DNA of 64,000 bases from Oceanobacillus sp. FSL K6-2867 (GCF_037963145.1 NZ_CP150144.1:186001-250000); one strand, 5' to 3'. Positions 44,649-56,889 are shown, counted from the first letter of the stretch. The notes: generated by a model not told the origin, from the letters alone. A program made the numbers and translations.

Positions 44649-45755
44649 ATGCAAAAATTTATTCTACTGCAACTGATACGATTTTTGATTGTACTCGGTG
44701 CTCTATTTACAGTCTACCTTATTTTGATGCATGGTTTCAAATTTATCTATCCAATAATGATTACTTGTATTCTGTCTTTATTCATTCATCCAATTGTCGT
44801 TTCTATTGAGTCGACGCTAAAGCTTCCAAGACCACTTGCCATTCTTGTTGTTATGCTCGGTTTATTGCTGTTATTTATCGGGGTCGTATTACTAATTATT
44901 ACAGAGGTCTATCAAGGAACGGCTTATTTAGCTGTGCAGATCCCAAATCATATCCAGACATTTGTTTCGTTTTTTGAATCCTTTTTCAATACGAATATTC
45001 TTCCACTCTATGAAAAAATCATTTCTTTTTTTCATTCTCTTGATGCAGAACAGCAAACAACGATACAAGATTATATACGTTCCATAACAGCCTTAATTAC
45101 TTCAACAGGTACGAACATGCTGCAAAATAGTTTAACTAAAATACCTGAATTCCTGGCGGTTGTTCCTGGTTCATTAACGACGATGGCGTTTATTCTGTTA
45201 GCTACATTTATGATGACTAATGATTTAGAAAACATTAAACGAATCTCTTCAAACTTGTTGCCAGGCACAGCCAGACAGTCCACTCAAGATTTTTTTCATC
45301 ATGTTAAGCTTGCGATTACTGGTTATTTACGGGCGCAGCTATTACTTATCTTAATTTCTGCCTGTATAATTCTTAGTGGGCTCATGGTTCTTCGTGTAGA
45401 ACATGCTTTAACCATTGCACTTATAGCTGCTGCTGTTGATTTAATTCCTTATCTAGGAACAGGTATCATTTTCATTCCATGGATCATTTACTTATACGCT
45501 GTATCTGACTATTCCTTAACAATTGGGATCGCCGTGCTTTATATGATCGTTATTATTTCAAGGCAAATTCTTGAACCGAAAATCCTTTCTTCAAGTATTG
45601 GAATTCACCCACTAATCGTCTTAACAACGATGTTTTTCGGAATTCAGCTATGGGGAATTGCAGGACTTTTTGTCGCACCAATGATCACGGTTTTAGGAAA
45701 CGCGATCTACCAAGCAGGTATTTTTAAAACATTATGGAACTTTATTAGAGGATAA
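44649..45755 (+). CDS. ytvI: AI-2E/PerM family membrane protein YtvI
   Basis: The 368-aa protein has about seven or eight membrane segments. The AI-2E transporter family layout includes the C-terminal AVDLIPYLGTGIIFIPW and ILEPKILSSSIGIHPLIVL motifs. It matches B. subtilis YtvI, annotated as a sporulation membrane protein. It diverges from citZ, converges on fxsA and starts after GGGGGAG. The transported compound is unknown. Confidence 0.87.
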   Translation: MQKFILLQLIRFLIVLGALFTVYLILMHGFKFIYPIMITCILSLFIHPIVVSIESTLKLPRPLAILVVMLGLLLLFIGVVLLIITEVYQGTAYLAVQIPNHIQTFVSFFESFFNTNILPLYEKIISFFHSLDAEQQTTIQDYIRSITALITSTGTNMLQNSLTKIPEFLAVVPGSLTTMAFILLATFMMTNDLENIKRISSNLLPGTARQSTQDFFHHVKLAITGYLRAQLLLILISACIILSGLMVLRVEHALTIALIAAAVDLIPYLGTGIIFIPWIIYLYAVSDYSLTIGIAVLYMIVIISRQILEPKILSSSIGIHPLIVLTTMFFGIQLWGIAGLFVAPMITVLGNAIYQAGIFKTLWNFIRG

Positions 45756-45762
45756 ATTTTTA

Positions 45763-46149
45763 TCATTTCCGATAAATAACGGTTCCATTGCTTGCCATTT
45801 TTAACATAAGCTTTCGAAACCCATTTTTAAATAGCTTTCTTGTGAACGGAAGCACTAAAATAAGCCCGACTGTATCAGTAATGAACCCTGGGGCTAATAA
45901 AAATACTGATCCAATCAAAATGCAAAGACCATCCATCAGTTCTTCAGTTGGTGCCTGCCCCTTGCTTATTCGCAGCTGAGCTCGCTTCCATGTATCCATT
46001 CCTTGGCGTTTAGCAAGGAGGATCCCTAAAGCACCGGTCAGGATTATAATGCTTACGACCCACCATGGACCAACCATGCCGCCGATCCAGATAAACACGC
46101 CGATTTCCATCGCAGGTACAAATAGTAATAGGAGGAATAACCAACGCAT
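45763..46149 (-). CDS. fxsA: FxsA family membrane protein
   Basis: The 128-aa protein has three or four membrane segments. FxsA signature parts are PAMEIGVFIWIGGMVGPWWV, LLAKRQGMDTWKR and GSVFLLAPGFITDTVGLILV. In E. coli FxsA counteracts exclusion of phage T7; its ordinary role is unknown. The ATG at 46149 lies 8 nt after AGGGAG. Downstream of pyk, as YtzA-like genes are in Bacillus. Confidence 0.88.
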   Translation of the reverse strand: MRWLFLLLLFVPAMEIGVFIWIGGMVGPWWVVSIIILTGALGILLAKRQGMDTWKRAQLRISKGQAPTEELMDGLCILIGSVFLLAPGFITDTVGLILVLPFTRKLFKNGFRKLMLKMASNGTVIYRK

Positions 46150-46209
46150 ATAGAACTCTCCCTTCAAGCTTATTTTATCATGAATTTATAAACGATGTGT
46201 AGAACTTAG

Positions 46210-46244
46210 AAAAACAGAAGCTGACATTTATGCCAGCTTCTGTT
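46210..46244 (-). terminator. Terminator of pfkA-pyk
   Basis: AACAGAAGCTG / CAGCTTCTGTT 11-bp stem, 10-nt loop, T-rich tail on the minus strand. Confidence 0.9.
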
Positions 46245-46274
46245 TCAAATATTAAAAATAAGGATATTTATACT

Positions 46275-48035
46275 TTAAAGTACACTTGCATGACCTCTAT
46301 AAATATCACCTTTTGCACCATCTACTGTTATATCAGTGCCTTCCTCAAGAACGGTAAAGACGTCTTTCACGCCAACAATCACTGGAATACCAAGACTTAA
46401 ACCAACAACTGCAGCATGTGAGGTTAAGCCGCCTTCTTCTGTAATAATGGCAGCAGCTTTTTCAATTGCTGGCATCATTTCCCGCTCCGTACCATACGTA
46501 ACAAGTATATCTCCTTCTTCTACTTTTGATAGAGCTTCCTCATTTGACTTTGCAAATACAACTCTGCCATACGCTGAACGTTTGCCGATACCTTGTCCTT
46601 TAGCAATTACATCACCAATGACATGAACTTTTAAGAGGTTTGTAGTGCCACTTTCACCTACTGGAACGCCAGCTGTTATAATAACCCTACCACCACGTTT
46701 ACACATGTTTGTGCTTAGCGCTTTATCAATTGCAACATCCAGCATTTCATCTGTCGTGTTTGTTTGATTAGCAATCACTGGATGTACACCCCAAACAAGT
46801 GAAAGCTGACGTGTAACGTGTGCAGCAAATGTTACAGCTAAAATAGAAGCCTTTGGACGATATTTGGATATCATTCTAGCTGTATGTCCACTTTCAGTTG
46901 GTGTAATGATTGTATCAACATCCAAATTCATCGCCGTATGTGTTACTGATTGACTAATTGCTTCTGTAATTGTCATATCTACATTTTTAGAACGTTCATT
47001 TAAAATAGATTTATGCTCTAATGCCGATTCTGCCTTTAATGCAATATTACTCATTGTTTGCACGGATTCAACAGGATAGGCTCCCGCAGCCGTTTCTCCT
47101 GAAAGCATGATTGCATCCGTGCCATCAAAAATCGCATTCGCTACGTCGGATGCTTCTGCGCGTGTCGGGCGTGGGTTTCTTTGCATCGAATCAAGCATTT
47201 GTGTTGCTGTTATAACCGGCTTCCCTGCATTATTACATTTTTTAATAAGCTCTTTTTGTACAAGCGGTACGTCCTCTGCGGGAATTTCTACTCCAAGGTC
47301 TCCACGAGCAACCATCAGCCCTTCACTAACCTCTAAAATGCTGTTGATATTGTCAACACCTTCTTGATTCTCGATTTTAGGGATAATTTGAATATGGGAA
47401 CCATTGTTTTTTTCTAAAACTTCTTTAATTTCGAGGACATCTGATGCACGACGTACAAATGAAGCAGCGATGAAATCAATACCTTGCTCAATCCCGAATA
47501 GAATATCAGCCGTATCCTTATCCGTGATTCCAGGCAGATTAACCGAAACATTTGGTACGTTCACACCTTTTTTATTTTTAATAATACCCGAATTCAATGC
47601 TTTTGTTACAATCTCACCAGCATTTGTATTCACTTCGATAACTTCCAGCTCGATTAAACCGTCATCAAGCAAAATTTTCGAACCCGGATGTACATCATTT
47701 ACTAACCCATCATACGTAACTGAAAACTTTTCAGCAGTACCTTCCACCTCATGCATCGAAATAACGACTGTATTTCCTTGTTCAAGATCTGCATAGCCTT
47801 CTTTAAAATTTCCTGTTCTTATCTCTGGGCCTTTAGTATCCAGCAAAATTGCAACAGTTCTATTTTTATTTTCGGCAGCTTCTCTTATGTTTCGAATTCG
47901 AGCCCCATGCTCTTCGAAATCACCGTGGGAAAAGTTAAGTCTAGCTACGTTCATTCCTGCATCGATTAACCTTTCCAATGTTTCTACTGACTCAGAAGCA
48001 GGTCCAATCGTACAAACGATTTTCGTATTTCTCAT
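46275..48035 (-). CDS. pyk: Pyruvate kinase with C-terminal PEP-utiliser domain
   Basis: The 586-aa enzyme begins [20 protein letters not shown] and has substrate motif [14 protein letters not shown] and active site [20 protein letters not shown]. An allosteric C domain follows, then an extra domain (about residues 480-586) with the TSHAAVV histidine motif typical of Bacillus pyruvate kinases. It makes pyruvate and ATP from phosphoenolpyruvate. AGGAAGAAG precedes the ATG at 48035. Follows pfkA by about 70 nt. Confidence 0.96.
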   Translation of the reverse strand: MRNTKIVCTIGPASESVETLERLIDAGMNVARLNFSHGDFEEHGARIRNIREAAENKNRTVAILLDTKGPEIRTGNFKEGYADLEQGNTVVISMHEVEGTAEKFSVTYDGLVNDVHPGSKILLDDGLIELEVIEVNTNAGEIVTKALNSGIIKNKKGVNVPNVSVNLPGITDKDTADILFGIEQGIDFIAASFVRRASDVLEIKEVLEKNNGSHIQIIPKIENQEGVDNINSILEVSEGLMVARGDLGVEIPAEDVPLVQKELIKKCNNAGKPVITATQMLDSMQRNPRPTRAEASDVANAIFDGTDAIMLSGETAAGAYPVESVQTMSNIALKAESALEHKSILNERSKNVDMTITEAISQSVTHTAMNLDVDTIITPTESGHTARMISKYRPKASILAVTFAAHVTRQLSLVWGVHPVIANQTNTTDEMLDVAIDKALSTNMCKRGGRVIITAGVPVGESGTTNLLKVHVIGDVIAKGQGIGKRSAYGRVVFAKSNEEALSKVEEGDILVTYGTEREMMPAIEKAAAIITEEGGLTSHAAVVGLSLGIPVIVGVKDVFTVLEEGTDITVDGAKGDIYRGHASVL

Positions 48036-48105
48036 TAATCTTCTTCCTCCCTGATCGTTATACATAGTTTATAAAAAACAATGATTTTAACTTAGGACTT
48101 CCTAG

Positions 48106-49077
<972 letters not shown>

Positions 49078-49200
49078 TCAAGTCGAAACGATATTTACTA
49101 TATAACTGTACTATACCCTTTAAAGATAAATAAAAACAGCACAAATAGCAATTAATATCTTGTTTATTAAAGAGAATTTATATTTTTATAACCACAATAA

Positions 49201-49228
49201 GAGACTGATACTATAAAATATCAGCCTC
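49201..49228 (-). terminator. Terminator of accDA
   Basis: GAGGCTGATA / TATCAGTCTC stem with one G-T pair and an 8-nt loop after the accA stop, followed by TTATTG. Confidence 0.7.
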
Positions 49229-49265
49229 AACTAATACAGTTTATAAGTGAATGATCCAGCACATT

Positions 49266-50222
49266 CTAAAGCTCTTCAAATTCACCCATTTGCTTATATT
49301 TTTCCCATCTTTTCTCGGTTAATTCATCTCCAGATAATGCAGAAAGATTTTCTAAGGATTGCTTTAATACCTCATCCATATAAGCTGCTTGCTGATCCAA
49401 GTTACGATGTGCACCGCCTTTTGGCTCTGGTATTACATGTTCAACAATGCCTAGTTTTTTCAAGTCATAGGATGTTATTTTCATTGTTTCGGCAGCACGC
49501 TGAGCAAGAGTTGCATCCTTCCATAATAGTGCAGCAGCTCCTTCAGGTGAAATAACTGAATATGTTGAGTTCTCAAGCATTAAAATACGGTCGCCAACAC
49601 CAAGTGCAAGCGCTCCCCCGCTTCCGCCTTCACCGATAACGATACAAACGATTGGTACTGTTATACCAGCCATTTCCATTAGGTTTTTCGCAATAGCTTC
49701 ACTTTGCCCGCGTTCTTCAGCAGCTTTGCCTGGATAAGCACCTTTCGTATCAATAAAGCAAATAATTGGACGATTAAATTTCTCCGCTTGCTTCATATGT
49801 CGTAATGCTTTTCTATATCCTTCTGGATGCGGCATTCCAAAATTTCTGCGGATATTTTCCTTCGTATCTTTGCCGCGCTGATGTCCAATAACGGTTACTG
49901 GTGTTTCATTATAATAGGCAATTCCAGCTACAATCGCCTCATCATCTCCAAAAAAGCGATCGCCATGAAATTCGATAAAATCAGTGAATAGTTTATCAAT
50001 GTAGTCCAATGTGGTTGGCCGCATCGGATGACGAGCCATTTGCACACGATCCCATGGCTTCAAATTGCCATAAATATCATTCTCTAAAATAGCAAGCCTT
50101 TTTTCCAGCGTCTCAATTTCCGCTGTTAAATCAATATCGCTATTCGCTGTGAATTTTTTCAATTCATTTATTTTTTCTCTTAAATTGACAATTGGTTTTT
50201 CAAATTCAAGTATTTGATTCAC
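49266..50222 (-). CDS. accA: Acetyl-CoA carboxylase carboxyltransferase, alpha subunit
   Basis: The 318-aa protein contains the crotonase-type core with [40 protein letters not shown] and [15 protein letters not shown]. Together with AccD it transfers carboxyl from biotin to acetyl-CoA to give malonyl-CoA. It begins one base after the accD stop, so the two subunits are translated in step. Confidence 0.97.
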   Translation of the reverse strand: MNQILEFEKPIVNLREKINELKKFTANSDIDLTAEIETLEKRLAILENDIYGNLKPWDRVQMARHPMRPTTLDYIDKLFTDFIEFHGDRFFGDDEAIVAGIAYYNETPVTVIGHQRGKDTKENIRRNFGMPHPEGYRKALRHMKQAEKFNRPIICFIDTKGAYPGKAAEERGQSEAIAKNLMEMAGITVPIVCIVIGEGGSGGALALGVGDRILMLENSTYSVISPEGAAALLWKDATLAQRAAETMKITSYDLKKLGIVEHVIPEPKGGAHRNLDQQAAYMDEVLKQSLENLSALSGDELTEKRWEKYKQMGEFEEL

Positions 50223-50223
50223 T

Positions 50224-51078
50224 TTATTTCACTTCCCTTTTGTGCATTGCAACCAGCTTGGAAAGCAATTCTTTCATCTCATGACGGTGGATTACTTTAT
50301 CCAATTGACCATGCTTTAATTGAAACTCTGCAGTTTGGAAATCATCCGGCAGTTTTTCACGGATTGTCTGTTCAATGATTCTTCTCCCAGCAAAGCCAAT
50401 TAATGCGCCAGGTTCAGCGAAATTATAATCTCCAATGGAAGCAAAGCTTGCAGATACGCCACCAGTAGTAGGGTGTGTCATTACAGAAATCATTAATCCG
50501 CCTGCATCACTGAACCGTTTAATAGCAATCGACGTTTTAGCCATTTGCATTAAACTAAGCATGCCTTCTTGCATCCGGGCACCACCAGAAGCAGTGAAAA
50601 TGATAAAAGGTATCGATTCCTCTTTTGCATTTTCAATAGCACGTGCAATTTTTTCGCCCATTGCAGACCCGAGACTCCCCATACGGAAACTGGAATCCAT
50701 CACAGCGAAAGCAACAGCATTATCAGCAATCATACCTTTACCAGTGACTACTCCTTCATTTAGAGCCGTTTTTTCTCGGTCCTTTGCTATCTTTACTTCA
50801 TAACCTGGAAAATCGAGTGGGTTCCCTGAAGTTAAACCCTTGTCCCATTCATGGAAAGTGCCTTCATCAAATAAACTGTCAATCCGTTCCCAGGCAGTCA
50901 TTGGGTGATGATAGCCGCAATTCGGACAAACATTCAAGGACTTTTTCATTTCTTTTCGATAATATATTTTATTACAACCATGACATTTTTGCATAAGTCC
51001 CTCTGGAACATCAATTTTTGATTGTTCACTTGGAATGGTTGCATATTTTCTTCTCTTGCCAAAAAAATCTTTAAGCAA
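50224..51078 (-). CDS. accD: Acetyl-CoA carboxylase carboxyltransferase, beta subunit
   Basis: The 284-aa protein has an N-terminal zinc ribbon ([21 protein letters not shown]) and the crotonase-type core with [27 protein letters not shown] lies before a TTG at 51078 that starts [12 protein letters not shown], the usual AccD beginning. No in-frame ATG exists nearby. Paired with accA. Confidence 0.95.
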   Translation of the reverse strand: MLKDFFGKRRKYATIPSEQSKIDVPEGLMQKCHGCNKIYYRKEMKKSLNVCPNCGYHHPMTAWERIDSLFDEGTFHEWDKGLTSGNPLDFPGYEVKIAKDREKTALNEGVVTGKGMIADNAVAFAVMDSSFRMGSLGSAMGEKIARAIENAKEESIPFIIFTASGGARMQEGMLSLMQMAKTSIAIKRFSDAGGLMISVMTHPTTGGVSASFASIGDYNFAEPGALIGFAGRRIIEQTIREKLPDDFQTAEFQLKHGQLDKVIHRHEMKELLSKLVAMHKREVK

Positions 51079-51175
51079 GGTTATTCCCCCTTCACAACTC
51101 ACATCAACATAAACGTATGTACCTTCTTAAATGCATTTTATTTATCATAACGGTTTCCAGTTAAAAAAAGTGTCA

Positions 51176-51208
51176 AAAACAGTCGAGAGAAAAAATTCCC
51201 CTCAACTG
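51176..51208 (-). terminator. Terminator between the GntR gene and accD
   Basis: CAGTTGAG / CTCGACTG stem with a T-rich loop and TTTTTGAC tail. It separates the malic enzyme-GntR transcript from accDA. Confidence 0.8.
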
Positions 51209-51209
51209 T

Positions 51210-51824
51210 TCAACTGAACCTGGCTTGAAATAATGGATCAATGGATTGATAATCCCCTTCAGTGTACGTTTTGAGTAAAGCATCATAAAAAGCCTCCTCA
51301 AAATGGTATACACTCACAGCATATGAAAATTCATCCATTAACGACCATATTTTCATTAACAATAGATTCTCCGTTTTTTCAAATAAATATTTAAAAAAAG
51401 CACGATGTTTTGTAAGTGGATCACTACAATTTGCTTCAAGTATTGCTTTCAGTTCTTCGATGTCGAATTCACTGATTCGGCTGAAGGCCAACTTTGCTGC
51501 TTCCTTCTCCATAATTTGTTTGGTATAGGTCAAATCATCTTTTATATTATTTTGTCTTAAAATAAAAGAAGATAGTAACTCTACCGTTTGAAAGGAGCGG
51601 TATTCTCTTAAGTAGGTGCCTTCGCCATGTCTCGTTTCAACAAGACCAATTAGTTCCAATGCTCGTAACGCTTCCCTGACAGATGACCTGCCAGCTTTCA
51701 GTCTTTCAGAAAGCTCTCGTTCAGATGGAAGCTTATCCCCAGGATTTAGATTATTTTTTTCAATATATCGTTGTAATTCCCTAATTACTTCCTGATATAC
51801 CTTTTGTTTGATTGAAAAGGACAA
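51210..51824 (-). CDS. GntR-family (FadR subfamily) transcriptional regulator
   Basis: A winged helix (about residues 1-70: LNPGDKLPSERELSERLKAG, RSSVREALRALELIGLVETR) is followed by an all-helical FCD-type ligand domain. A TTG at 51824 has GGAGTG 6-9 nt upstream; a GTG three codons earlier is the alternative. It follows malic enzyme by 28 nt and is followed by a terminator, so it likely regulates that enzyme. The operator at 53235-53247 has the FadR-subfamily shape. The effector is unknown. Confidence 0.85.
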   Translation of the reverse strand: MSFSIKQKVYQEVIRELQRYIEKNNLNPGDKLPSERELSERLKAGRSSVREALRALELIGLVETRHGEGTYLREYRSFQTVELLSSFILRQNNIKDDLTYTKQIMEKEAAKLAFSRISEFDIEELKAILEANCSDPLTKHRAFFKYLFEKTENLLLMKIWSLMDEFSYAVSVYHFEEAFYDALLKTYTEGDYQSIDPLFQARFS

Positions 51825-51852
51825 AAATAACACTCCACTCCTAGGAACCTAT

Positions 51853-53088
51853 TTACTTTTCAGCTCCGGTTAATCTTCGCGTTTTCTCAGCTACTTCTTT
51901 TGGGTCCACTTTAATTCGAGCAACACCTGAATCCATTGCAGCCTTTGCAACATCTGCTGCAACTAATGGTGCAACGCGCGTATCGAATGGTGACGGAATC
52001 ACATAATCCTCAGTGATTTCATTCTCTTCAATCAGGGATGCAATTGCATTTGCAGCAGCAACCTTCATTCGTTCATTAATTCGTGTTGCCCGCACATCTA
52101 AAGCACCCCGAAAAATACCAGGGAATGCAAGCACATTATTAACCTGGTTTGGGAAATCCGATCTGCCAGTACCAACAACACGAGCACCCGCTTCTTTTGC
52201 ATCCTCAGGCAAAATTTCCGGATCAGGATTAGCCATCGCAAAAATGATGGCATCTCTATTCATTTTCGAAACCATTTCCTTCGTCAATGCGCCGCCAACA
52301 GATACACCAATAAAGACGTCAGCACCCTCTAGAACTTCTTCCAGAGACCCTTCTACTTTATTTATATTTGTAAATTTGGCAACCCTATCTTTAACACTAT
52401 TCATGCCATAAGTTCTACCTTCAAAAATAGCACCTTTTGAGTCACACATAATCATGTCCCTTACACCAAAGCTCTCTAACAGACGTATAATTGCAATTCC
52501 TGCAGCACCTGCGCCATTCGCAACTACTTTAATTTCAGAGAATTCCTTCCCAACAAGCTTCAATGCGTTGATTAGGCCAGCAACTGTTACGATAGCTGTT
52601 CCATGCTGGTCGTCATGGAAAATCGGGATATTTGTTTCGTCTTTTAAGCGTTCCTCAATAATAAAGCAATTTGGCGCTGCAATATCTTCTAAATTAACAC
52701 CACCAAAAGTTGGCTCTAACAACTTTACAGTTTGGACAATTTGATCTACATCATTTGTTGCGAGACATATTGGAAATGCATCAACTCCTGCAAATCCTTT
52801 AAATAATACAGCTTTTCCTTCCATCACTGGCATCGCAGCTTCAGCTCCAATATTACCTAAGCCTAACACCGCTGATCCATCACTTACAACGGCAACCATA
52901 TTGCCTTTCATCGTATAATCATATACTTGCTCTTTACTTTCGTAAATTTCTTTACATGGCTCTGCCACGCCAGGAGAATATGCTAAACTTAAATCTGCTG
53001 CATTATTAACAGAAACCTTCGATTGAATCTCCAATTTCCCTTGCTTTACCCTATGCATATGTAACGCTTCATCTCTCAAGCTTGCCAT
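51853..53088 (-). CDS. ytsJ: NAD(P)-dependent malic enzyme (YtsJ-like)
   Basis: The 411-aa short malic enzyme has [32 protein letters not shown], the metal-site [12 protein letters not shown] and the nucleotide fold [15 protein letters not shown]. It converts malate to pyruvate and CO2, and in B. subtilis YtsJ it produces NADPH. Encoded between dnaE and accDA as in B. subtilis. Its promoter carries a GntR-type operator. Confidence 0.94.
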   Translation of the reverse strand: MASLRDEALHMHRVKQGKLEIQSKVSVNNAADLSLAYSPGVAEPCKEIYESKEQVYDYTMKGNMVAVVSDGSAVLGLGNIGAEAAMPVMEGKAVLFKGFAGVDAFPICLATNDVDQIVQTVKLLEPTFGGVNLEDIAAPNCFIIEERLKDETNIPIFHDDQHGTAIVTVAGLINALKLVGKEFSEIKVVANGAGAAGIAIIRLLESFGVRDMIMCDSKGAIFEGRTYGMNSVKDRVAKFTNINKVEGSLEEVLEGADVFIGVSVGGALTKEMVSKMNRDAIIFAMANPDPEILPEDAKEAGARVVGTGRSDFPNQVNNVLAFPGIFRGALDVRATRINERMKVAAANAIASLIEENEITEDYVIPSPFDTRVAPLVAADVAKAAMDSGVARIKVDPKEVAEKTRRLTGAEK

Positions 53089-53234
53089 TTTTAATTACTC
53101 TCTCCTTTTGATGTAGAAATTGTATTATATCCTCTGTATGTCTTGTTGTATGATATATCAAACAATGGGGACCAGCTTAAAATATATTAGTATAATTGCT
53201 GTCAATAAGCTTGCTGGATTTTGTTTGAGTTATA

Positions 53235-53288
53235 GTGGTCAGACCACCAATAACTCCTCTATTATAACAGATGCATTTCACCTGTAAA
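53235..53288 (-). promoter_or_regulatory. Promoter and GntR/FadR-type operator of the malic enzyme gene
   Basis: On the minus strand -35 TTTACA (53283-53288), 16 nt and -10 TATAAT (53261-53266). Downstream near +8 to +20 stands the perfect palindrome GTGGTCTGACCAC (53235-53247), matching the TGGTCnGACCA pattern of FadR-subfamily GntR repressors. Outer arms GAGTTAT / ATAACTC extend it. The remaining gap (53089-53409) holds no gene. Confidence 0.65.
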
Positions 53289-53409
53289 GTGATAGCTTAT
53301 CACACAGACCCCCGCATCTCTTGATACACCTGAAACCACTAAGCAATGGAAAGGGACTGTACAGATCCCGATATCCAGCACACATCTTATTACAAAACAC
53401 AGTTCAGCT

Positions 53410-56400
53410 TCACCCTTCCCAATTTTGCAAAACAACATTTTCATTACCAAAATATCGGTTTAGCGTATTTAAGCAGTTTTTGCTTGGATAAAGGCAATAG
53501 GATTCTGCTAGCCTGTAAGATTGTTTATTTCGATTATCGTATAGTATGACCGATGCACCACCAGGATAACGTTCCACTGTCTTTTCTATGATTTCCAATG
53601 CTTGTTGATTAGTCATGCTCTCCACTTTAATAAATAGGCGTTGTTCCTGGTGCTTGAATACTTCTTTTTGAAAGGGCCTGGCAGAATCGATTACGAATTG
53701 CAGCTTCTTATTTCTAGACTCTACCTTTCCTTCCAGACTAACCATCATCTCCTCCTGCAGAAAAGAAGCTGTCTCTCGAAATACATCGGGAAAAATAACA
53801 GCTTCCATTTCTGTCTGTTCATCATCAATCGTCAGAAATGCCATTTTATCTCCCCGCCTTGTGCGAATGACTCGAATCGCTTGAATGATTACCGTAACAC
53901 TTAATTTTCGCTTCCCAATCATATTAGCAGCTTGTCCAAGTGATACATGACCATTGGTCCGAAGCTGCTTCCGATATTCTTTTAAAGGGTGACTTGAGAT
54001 ATACATTCCAAGAAGCTCTTTTTCATCTGCTAATTTCTTAACTTGACTAAAATCATCGATTTCCACATATGTTGCATCAAGCTCGATTTGATCCTGAAAT
54101 AAGCTCGATCCGCTTAAAAATTCTTTAAAAAGCTCCCCTTGCTCCATCGCCTGTTCAATTGAGGCAAGCAAGCTTGCACGATTCGAATACGTTTCATCAA
54201 AGGCGCCGACCATGATCAGATTTTCGATTGTTTTTCGATTTACAAGCTTTGGTGAGGTACGAAGGCAAAAATCAAATAAATTTTTAAATGGACCTGCTTT
54301 TCGAGCACGAATAATTTCGCCAATTGCTTGATTGCCTAAAGATTTAATCGAAGTAAGTCCCATACGAACACTTTTTTTCTCCACGCTGTATTTGCCAAAG
54401 CTACGATTAATATTAGGCGGTAGTATTTCAAGTCCAAGCGCTTTTAATTCCTGCATGTATTGATTCAGCTTATCGTATTGACTCCGCGAAGCACTTAATA
54501 ATTCTGCAAAGAAGCTGGCAGGATAATGTGCTTTTAAAAAGGCGAGCTGATAGGAAATTTTACTATATGCGACTGCATGACTCCTCGGAAATCCATAATT
54601 TGAAAATTTAACGATCCAGCCAAAAATTTCTTCTGCAACATCTTGATTATAGCCATTGGTTAGACAACCTTGTATAAAAGCTTCTTTTTGAGCATCCATG
54701 ACATCCTGCTTCTTTTTACTTACCGCGCGACGCAGCATATCTGCTTCACCAAATGTAAACCCTGCAATTTGATTGGCTATCTGCATAATTTGCTCTTGAT
54801 AAACAAGCACACCAAATGTGTGGGCAAGAATGGGCTTTAAATCAGGATGCGGGTAGCTCACTTCTTCTTTTCCATGTTTTCGTGCTATATATACCGGAAT
54901 AAAATCCATTGGACCTGGACGGTATAGGGCATTGACAGCTACAATATCTTCAAAATTGCTAGGAATAAGTTCAGTAAGAACCTGTTTCATTCCTTGTGAT
55001 TCCAGCTGAAACACTCCATTCGTTTGCCCTTTTCGTAATAATGCATAGGTACTGGGATCGTTTTCCGGGATTGCATCCAATGCAATTGCTCTCTCACCAG
55101 TATAGCTTACTGATTGGATAACCTTCTCTATTAAAGTTAAATTCCGCAGACCTAGGAAATCCATTTTTAATAAACCAATTGCTTCTAAATCATTCATCGG
55201 AAATTGCGTAAGATGTGTATCGTTAGCACCTATTGTTAATGGTACGTGTTCTATTAGCGGTTTCTCACTAATAACCACACCTGCTGCATGAGTAGATATA
55301 TGGCGCGGCAGCCCTTCAAGCTTAACAGCTACTGCAAATAAAAGTTTTAATTTAGGAGATGTTTTAACATAACGATACAATTCTTCTGATCCCTTGATAA
55401 GCTCTGGAATTCGCTTCGTTGACTGCATCGGGATTTCTCTTAATATAAAGCTAGCATCCTGCGTGTCAACATCCATCGTTTTTATTAATTCCCGGATTAA
55501 CGACCTAGCAGCAAACGTACCAAATGTAATGATTTGCGCAACATGCTCGGAACCGTATTTTTCCCGAACATATGCGATAACCTCGTCGCGCCTTGCATCT
55601 GAAAAATCGACATCAATATCCGGCATTGTTCGTCTTTCCGGATTAAGGAAACGTTCAAATAAAAGACCGTACTCTATTGGATCAACATCTGTAATACTTA
55701 GTATGTAAGCAACAATCGAACCTGCAGAGGATCCTCTCCCCGGCCCTACAACAATCTGATTTGCTTTTGCATAGCTAATAAAGTCGGCTACAATCAGAAA
55801 ATAATCACTGAACTTCATTGACTGAATCACATGGAGCTCATAGGATAGCCGCTCTTTAATTGCATCAGTTACAGCAGGGTATCTTTCCCCCACTTTTTCC
55901 CAGCATAATTTTTCTAAGTAGTTATCTGCACTTGTTTCTTCTGGCACAGGAAAAGATGGCAAAAGACGTTGTTCAAAGTCAATCGTAACATTACATGTAC
56001 TTGCAATGGACGTTGTCTCAGCAAGCAGTTCTGGCCATATCGAACCGAACGAAGCCTCCATCTCGGTCTCAGAACAAAGATGTCTATTTTTAATTGATGG
56101 ATCCGTAATTTTCATTCCCCACTGATTCCCATGTTTCATTGCTTGGAGACAATCAAAAGCAATAGCATCCTTTTCTTCAAGATAAATAACATCGTTAATC
56201 GCCGTAACCGGAATATTATGTTCTTGATGAAATGCTTTTACAAATGCAAAAATCTCTGTGTCCTTCTCCTGCAAGCCAAGATAAAAGTCACCTTTAGCAA
56301 ATATTGCTTGCCATTGAGTTAAATAGCCTGCAATATCTGTATGTGTTTGATGCTGAAACATTTGTGTGATTTTCTCATTACAGACTGGCACAATACAGAC

Positions 56401-56751
56401 CAATAATCCAGCTGCTTGTTTTAAAACATCTAATCCGATAATGGACTCTTTCTGTATTGCTGTACTAAGTTTGATTAATTGCCGATATCCAGCATTATTT
56501 TTCGCTAATAAGATGCATGTAATGACTTCTTCATTATTGTCCAATAGACGTACAGTCATTCCAATAATCGGTTTTATTCCATAGCTCTTACATGCGCGAT
56601 AGAATGGAATGGCTCCATACAGCACCTCGTTATCTGTTAATGCAAGCGCATTAAAATTCAATTTATGTGCCCGTTCGACCAATTTAGGAATCGTGATTGT
56701 ACTATCCATCAAACTAAAGCCGCTTTTAACTTGTAAATGTGTGTATGACAT
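53410..56751 (-). CDS. dnaE: DNA polymerase III alpha subunit DnaE
   Basis: The 1113-aa protein has an N-terminal PHP domain (SYTHLQVKSGFSLMDSTIT). The C-family polymerase core has GPGRGSSAGSIVAYIL and PDIDVDFSDARRDE, then YQEQIMQIANQIAGFTFGEA, and a C-terminal OB domain (RTRRGDKMAFLTIDDEQTEM). In Bacillus DnaE extends primers before PolC takes over. AAAGGCGGG lies before the ATG at 56751; 32 upstream codons are dropped. Divergent from ytrH. Confidence 0.96.
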   Translation of the reverse strand: MSYTHLQVKSGFSLMDSTITIPKLVERAHKLNFNALALTDNEVLYGAIPFYRACKSYGIKPIIGMTVRLLDNNEEVITCILLAKNNAGYRQLIKLSTAIQKESIIGLDVLKQAAGLLVCIVPVCNEKITQMFQHQTHTDIAGYLTQWQAIFAKGDFYLGLQEKDTEIFAFVKAFHQEHNIPVTAINDVIYLEEKDAIAFDCLQAMKHGNQWGMKITDPSIKNRHLCSETEMEASFGSIWPELLAETTSIASTCNVTIDFEQRLLPSFPVPEETSADNYLEKLCWEKVGERYPAVTDAIKERLSYELHVIQSMKFSDYFLIVADFISYAKANQIVVGPGRGSSAGSIVAYILSITDVDPIEYGLLFERFLNPERRTMPDIDVDFSDARRDEVIAYVREKYGSEHVAQIITFGTFAARSLIRELIKTMDVDTQDASFILREIPMQSTKRIPELIKGSEELYRYVKTSPKLKLLFAVAVKLEGLPRHISTHAAGVVISEKPLIEHVPLTIGANDTHLTQFPMNDLEAIGLLKMDFLGLRNLTLIEKVIQSVSYTGERAIALDAIPENDPSTYALLRKGQTNGVFQLESQGMKQVLTELIPSNFEDIVAVNALYRPGPMDFIPVYIARKHGKEEVSYPHPDLKPILAHTFGVLVYQEQIMQIANQIAGFTFGEADMLRRAVSKKKQDVMDAQKEAFIQGCLTNGYNQDVAEEIFGWIVKFSNYGFPRSHAVAYSKISYQLAFLKAHYPASFFAELLSASRSQYDKLNQYMQELKALGLEILPPNINRSFGKYSVEKKSVRMGLTSIKSLGNQAIGEIIRARKAGPFKNLFDFCLRTSPKLVNRKTIENLIMVGAFDETYSNRASLLASIEQAMEQGELFKEFLSGSSLFQDQIELDATYVEIDDFSQVKKLADEKELLGMYISSHPLKEYRKQLRTNGHVSLGQAANMIGKRKLSVTVIIQAIRVIRTRRGDKMAFLTIDDEQTEMEAVIFPDVFRETASFLQEEMMVSLEGKVESRNKKLQFVIDSARPFQKEVFKHQEQRLFIKVESMTNQQALEIIEKTVERYPGGASVILYDNRNKQSYRLAESYCLYPSKNCLNTLNRYFGNENVVLQNWEG

Positions 56752-56827
56752 ACTATCCCGCCTTTTCATTCTAATTTCATTATAACAACCTAATTCGAAC
56801 GTGCATACGCTTTTGCATTTTTTCTTT

Positions 56828-56856
56828 GCATAACTCGTACAAGGCATTCATAAAAT
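56828..56856 (+). promoter_or_regulatory. Sigma-E-like promoter of ytrHI
   Basis: GCATAAC (56828-56834), 14 nt and CATAAAAT (56849-56856) match the mother-cell sigma-E consensus (kmATATT / CATACAnT), with 7 of 8 in the -10. B. subtilis ytrHI is sigma-E controlled. Confidence 0.6.
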
Positions 56857-56889
56857 GTATAAACTATGCCTCAGGAAGGAGTGCATAAT

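Noticed and set aside
50435..50803. 122-codon plus-strand ORF in accD
   Set aside because: Antisense to the conserved carboxyltransferase core.
51120..51170. Possible FapR operator or cre site upstream of accD
   Set aside because: TAACTGGAAACCGTTA is only weakly palindromic and does not fit either consensus without insertions or several mismatches.
52013..52411. 132-codon plus-strand ORF in the malic enzyme gene
   Set aside because: Antisense to a conserved enzyme, no ribosome site.
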